NCBI GenBank assembly: GCA_050084515.1
Contig: CM114274.1
Location: 19,964,001 to 20,028,000, forward strand
Length of the DNA: 64,000 bases
Direction of reading: 5' to 3'
Source: Blasia pusilla
Taxonomy: Eukaryota; Marchantiophyta; Marchantiopsida; Blasiales
The notes beneath the pieces are model-generated. The model made no database searches. It saw nothing but the letters and a program-made list of their open reading frames with translations, and was not told the origin of the DNA. Shown piece by piece: positions 59,481-64,000 of the stretch. Each line of letters begins with the position of its first letter. The first letter of the stretch is position 1. A program made the position numbers and the translations under genes.

Positions 59481-60212
59481 AACTATTGACTGGCTTTTGA
59501 CCAATTATATGATAACTGTCAAATATGACCTGTGTCAGATTTTCCACAATTCATGGCATCATTTGCTCCTTCTAACTACAATGAAAACGACGATTATTTA
59601 TCTGAATATTCGGCAATAACATTGACGTAATTGCTGTTCCGAAAGATTTTGCCCAGCTAAGTAAAGGAAAAAAGAATATTACTGACTGAAAGAACGGCGA
59701 AGAGTAGTAGCCTAGGAAAATGAGGAAGATATATTCACACGGTATACAAACATATTCGCACTCAGAAAAATGAGTGTTCCCTAGCAGAACATTGATCGGC
59801 AAAAATAATTTCCATTGCACGTTTAATCAAAGAACAGCGGAAAAATTACAAATATAATGAAAGGGAACAAAAGGGAACAAACTAAAAAACAATTAAACTG
59901 CGAAACATAATTTTCAAAAAATATCTTAATATTTTACTCTTCAGCAACATGAAATAAACGGGAACTATAAGTACCAAAACTTATTTGTCCATGCTGTGGC
60001 CATGATCATTATATGATATAATATTATGACTGAAAACTACATAATTTATGTCACAAGAAATCTGGTATCTTTGCCTCACACTTCACCATCAGGAAAAATC
60101 ACACTTCACCATCAGCAAAAAATCTTGTCTCAGGTTGGCGTGGAACAAGAAATGACTTGATACAATTCTTGGATGTATATTTCCGAAGGAAGAAAAAGTA
60201 TGATGGGCAAGA
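59481..60212. other. Convergent intergenic gap between PRMT5 and katanin
   Basis: Holds the 3' ends of two genes that face each other. AT-rich, with no coding content. The segment GATGGTGAAGTGTGA (minus strand) occurs twice in tandem at about 60080-60118 in the presumed katanin 3' UTR. Confidence 0.5.

Positions 60213-64000
<3,788 letters not shown>

Overview
The window looks like nuclear DNA of a streptophyte. It is probably a seedless land plant of bryophyte or lycophyte grade, but the species cannot be fixed from the sequence. Four plant-type genes with short GT-AG introns sit in long stretches of decayed transposable elements. Telo-box motifs flank the PPR gene start. The element set (C17orf113/ZNF862-type hAT, PIF/Harbinger, copia, chromovirus and a methyltransferase-bearing retroelement) fits such a genome.

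Genes. (1) 10872-16327, minus: a 13-exon mitochondrial P-class PPR protein resembling Arabidopsis At4g35850, with one GC-AG intron. (2) 27868-33028, plus: an 8-exon RBM25-type splicing factor (Pro-rich N terminus, RRM, Arg/Glu/Asp-rich middle, C-terminal PWI). (3) 51018-59480, plus: a 23-exon PRMT5 arginine methyltransferase, preceded by a tandemly duplicated 5' leader that carries a decoy copy of the start codon. (4) 60213 to beyond 64000, minus: the p60 katanin ATPase with an extra 94-codon exon; its N terminus lies outside the window. PRMT5 and katanin converge tail to tail about 730 bp apart. Exon coordinates were read by hand from splice sites and reading-frame continuity.

Mobile DNA. 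The most unusual content is a family of degenerate LTR-type retroelements that carry a C5-cytosine DNA methyltransferase inside the polyprotein. Copy 1 (about 2080-5150, minus) shows, in order, protease, methyltransferase, reverse transcriptase and RNase H. Copy 2 (about 36980-41050, plus) shows gag with zinc-knuckle-like motifs, protease and a nearly full-length methyltransferase. A third gag-region fragment lies at 44640-45860. All are riddled with stops and frameshifts. Methyltransferase capture by retrotransposons has been reported for dinoflagellates and the alga Klebsormidium; this window adds a plant-like case with readable domain order.

Other elements: a copia remnant (8880-10120, minus), two convergent hAT relics (18105-19850 plus; 21912-23640 minus) with foldbacks between them, a PIF/Harbinger transposase relic (41150-42480, minus) carrying a local inverted duplication that makes a near-perfect 42-bp hairpin, a chromodomain Ty3/gypsy relic (46230-48400, minus), and two related solo LTRs (26134-26754 and 49219-49773), each flanked by its own perfect 4-bp target-site duplication. 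No rRNA, tRNA or CRISPR was found.
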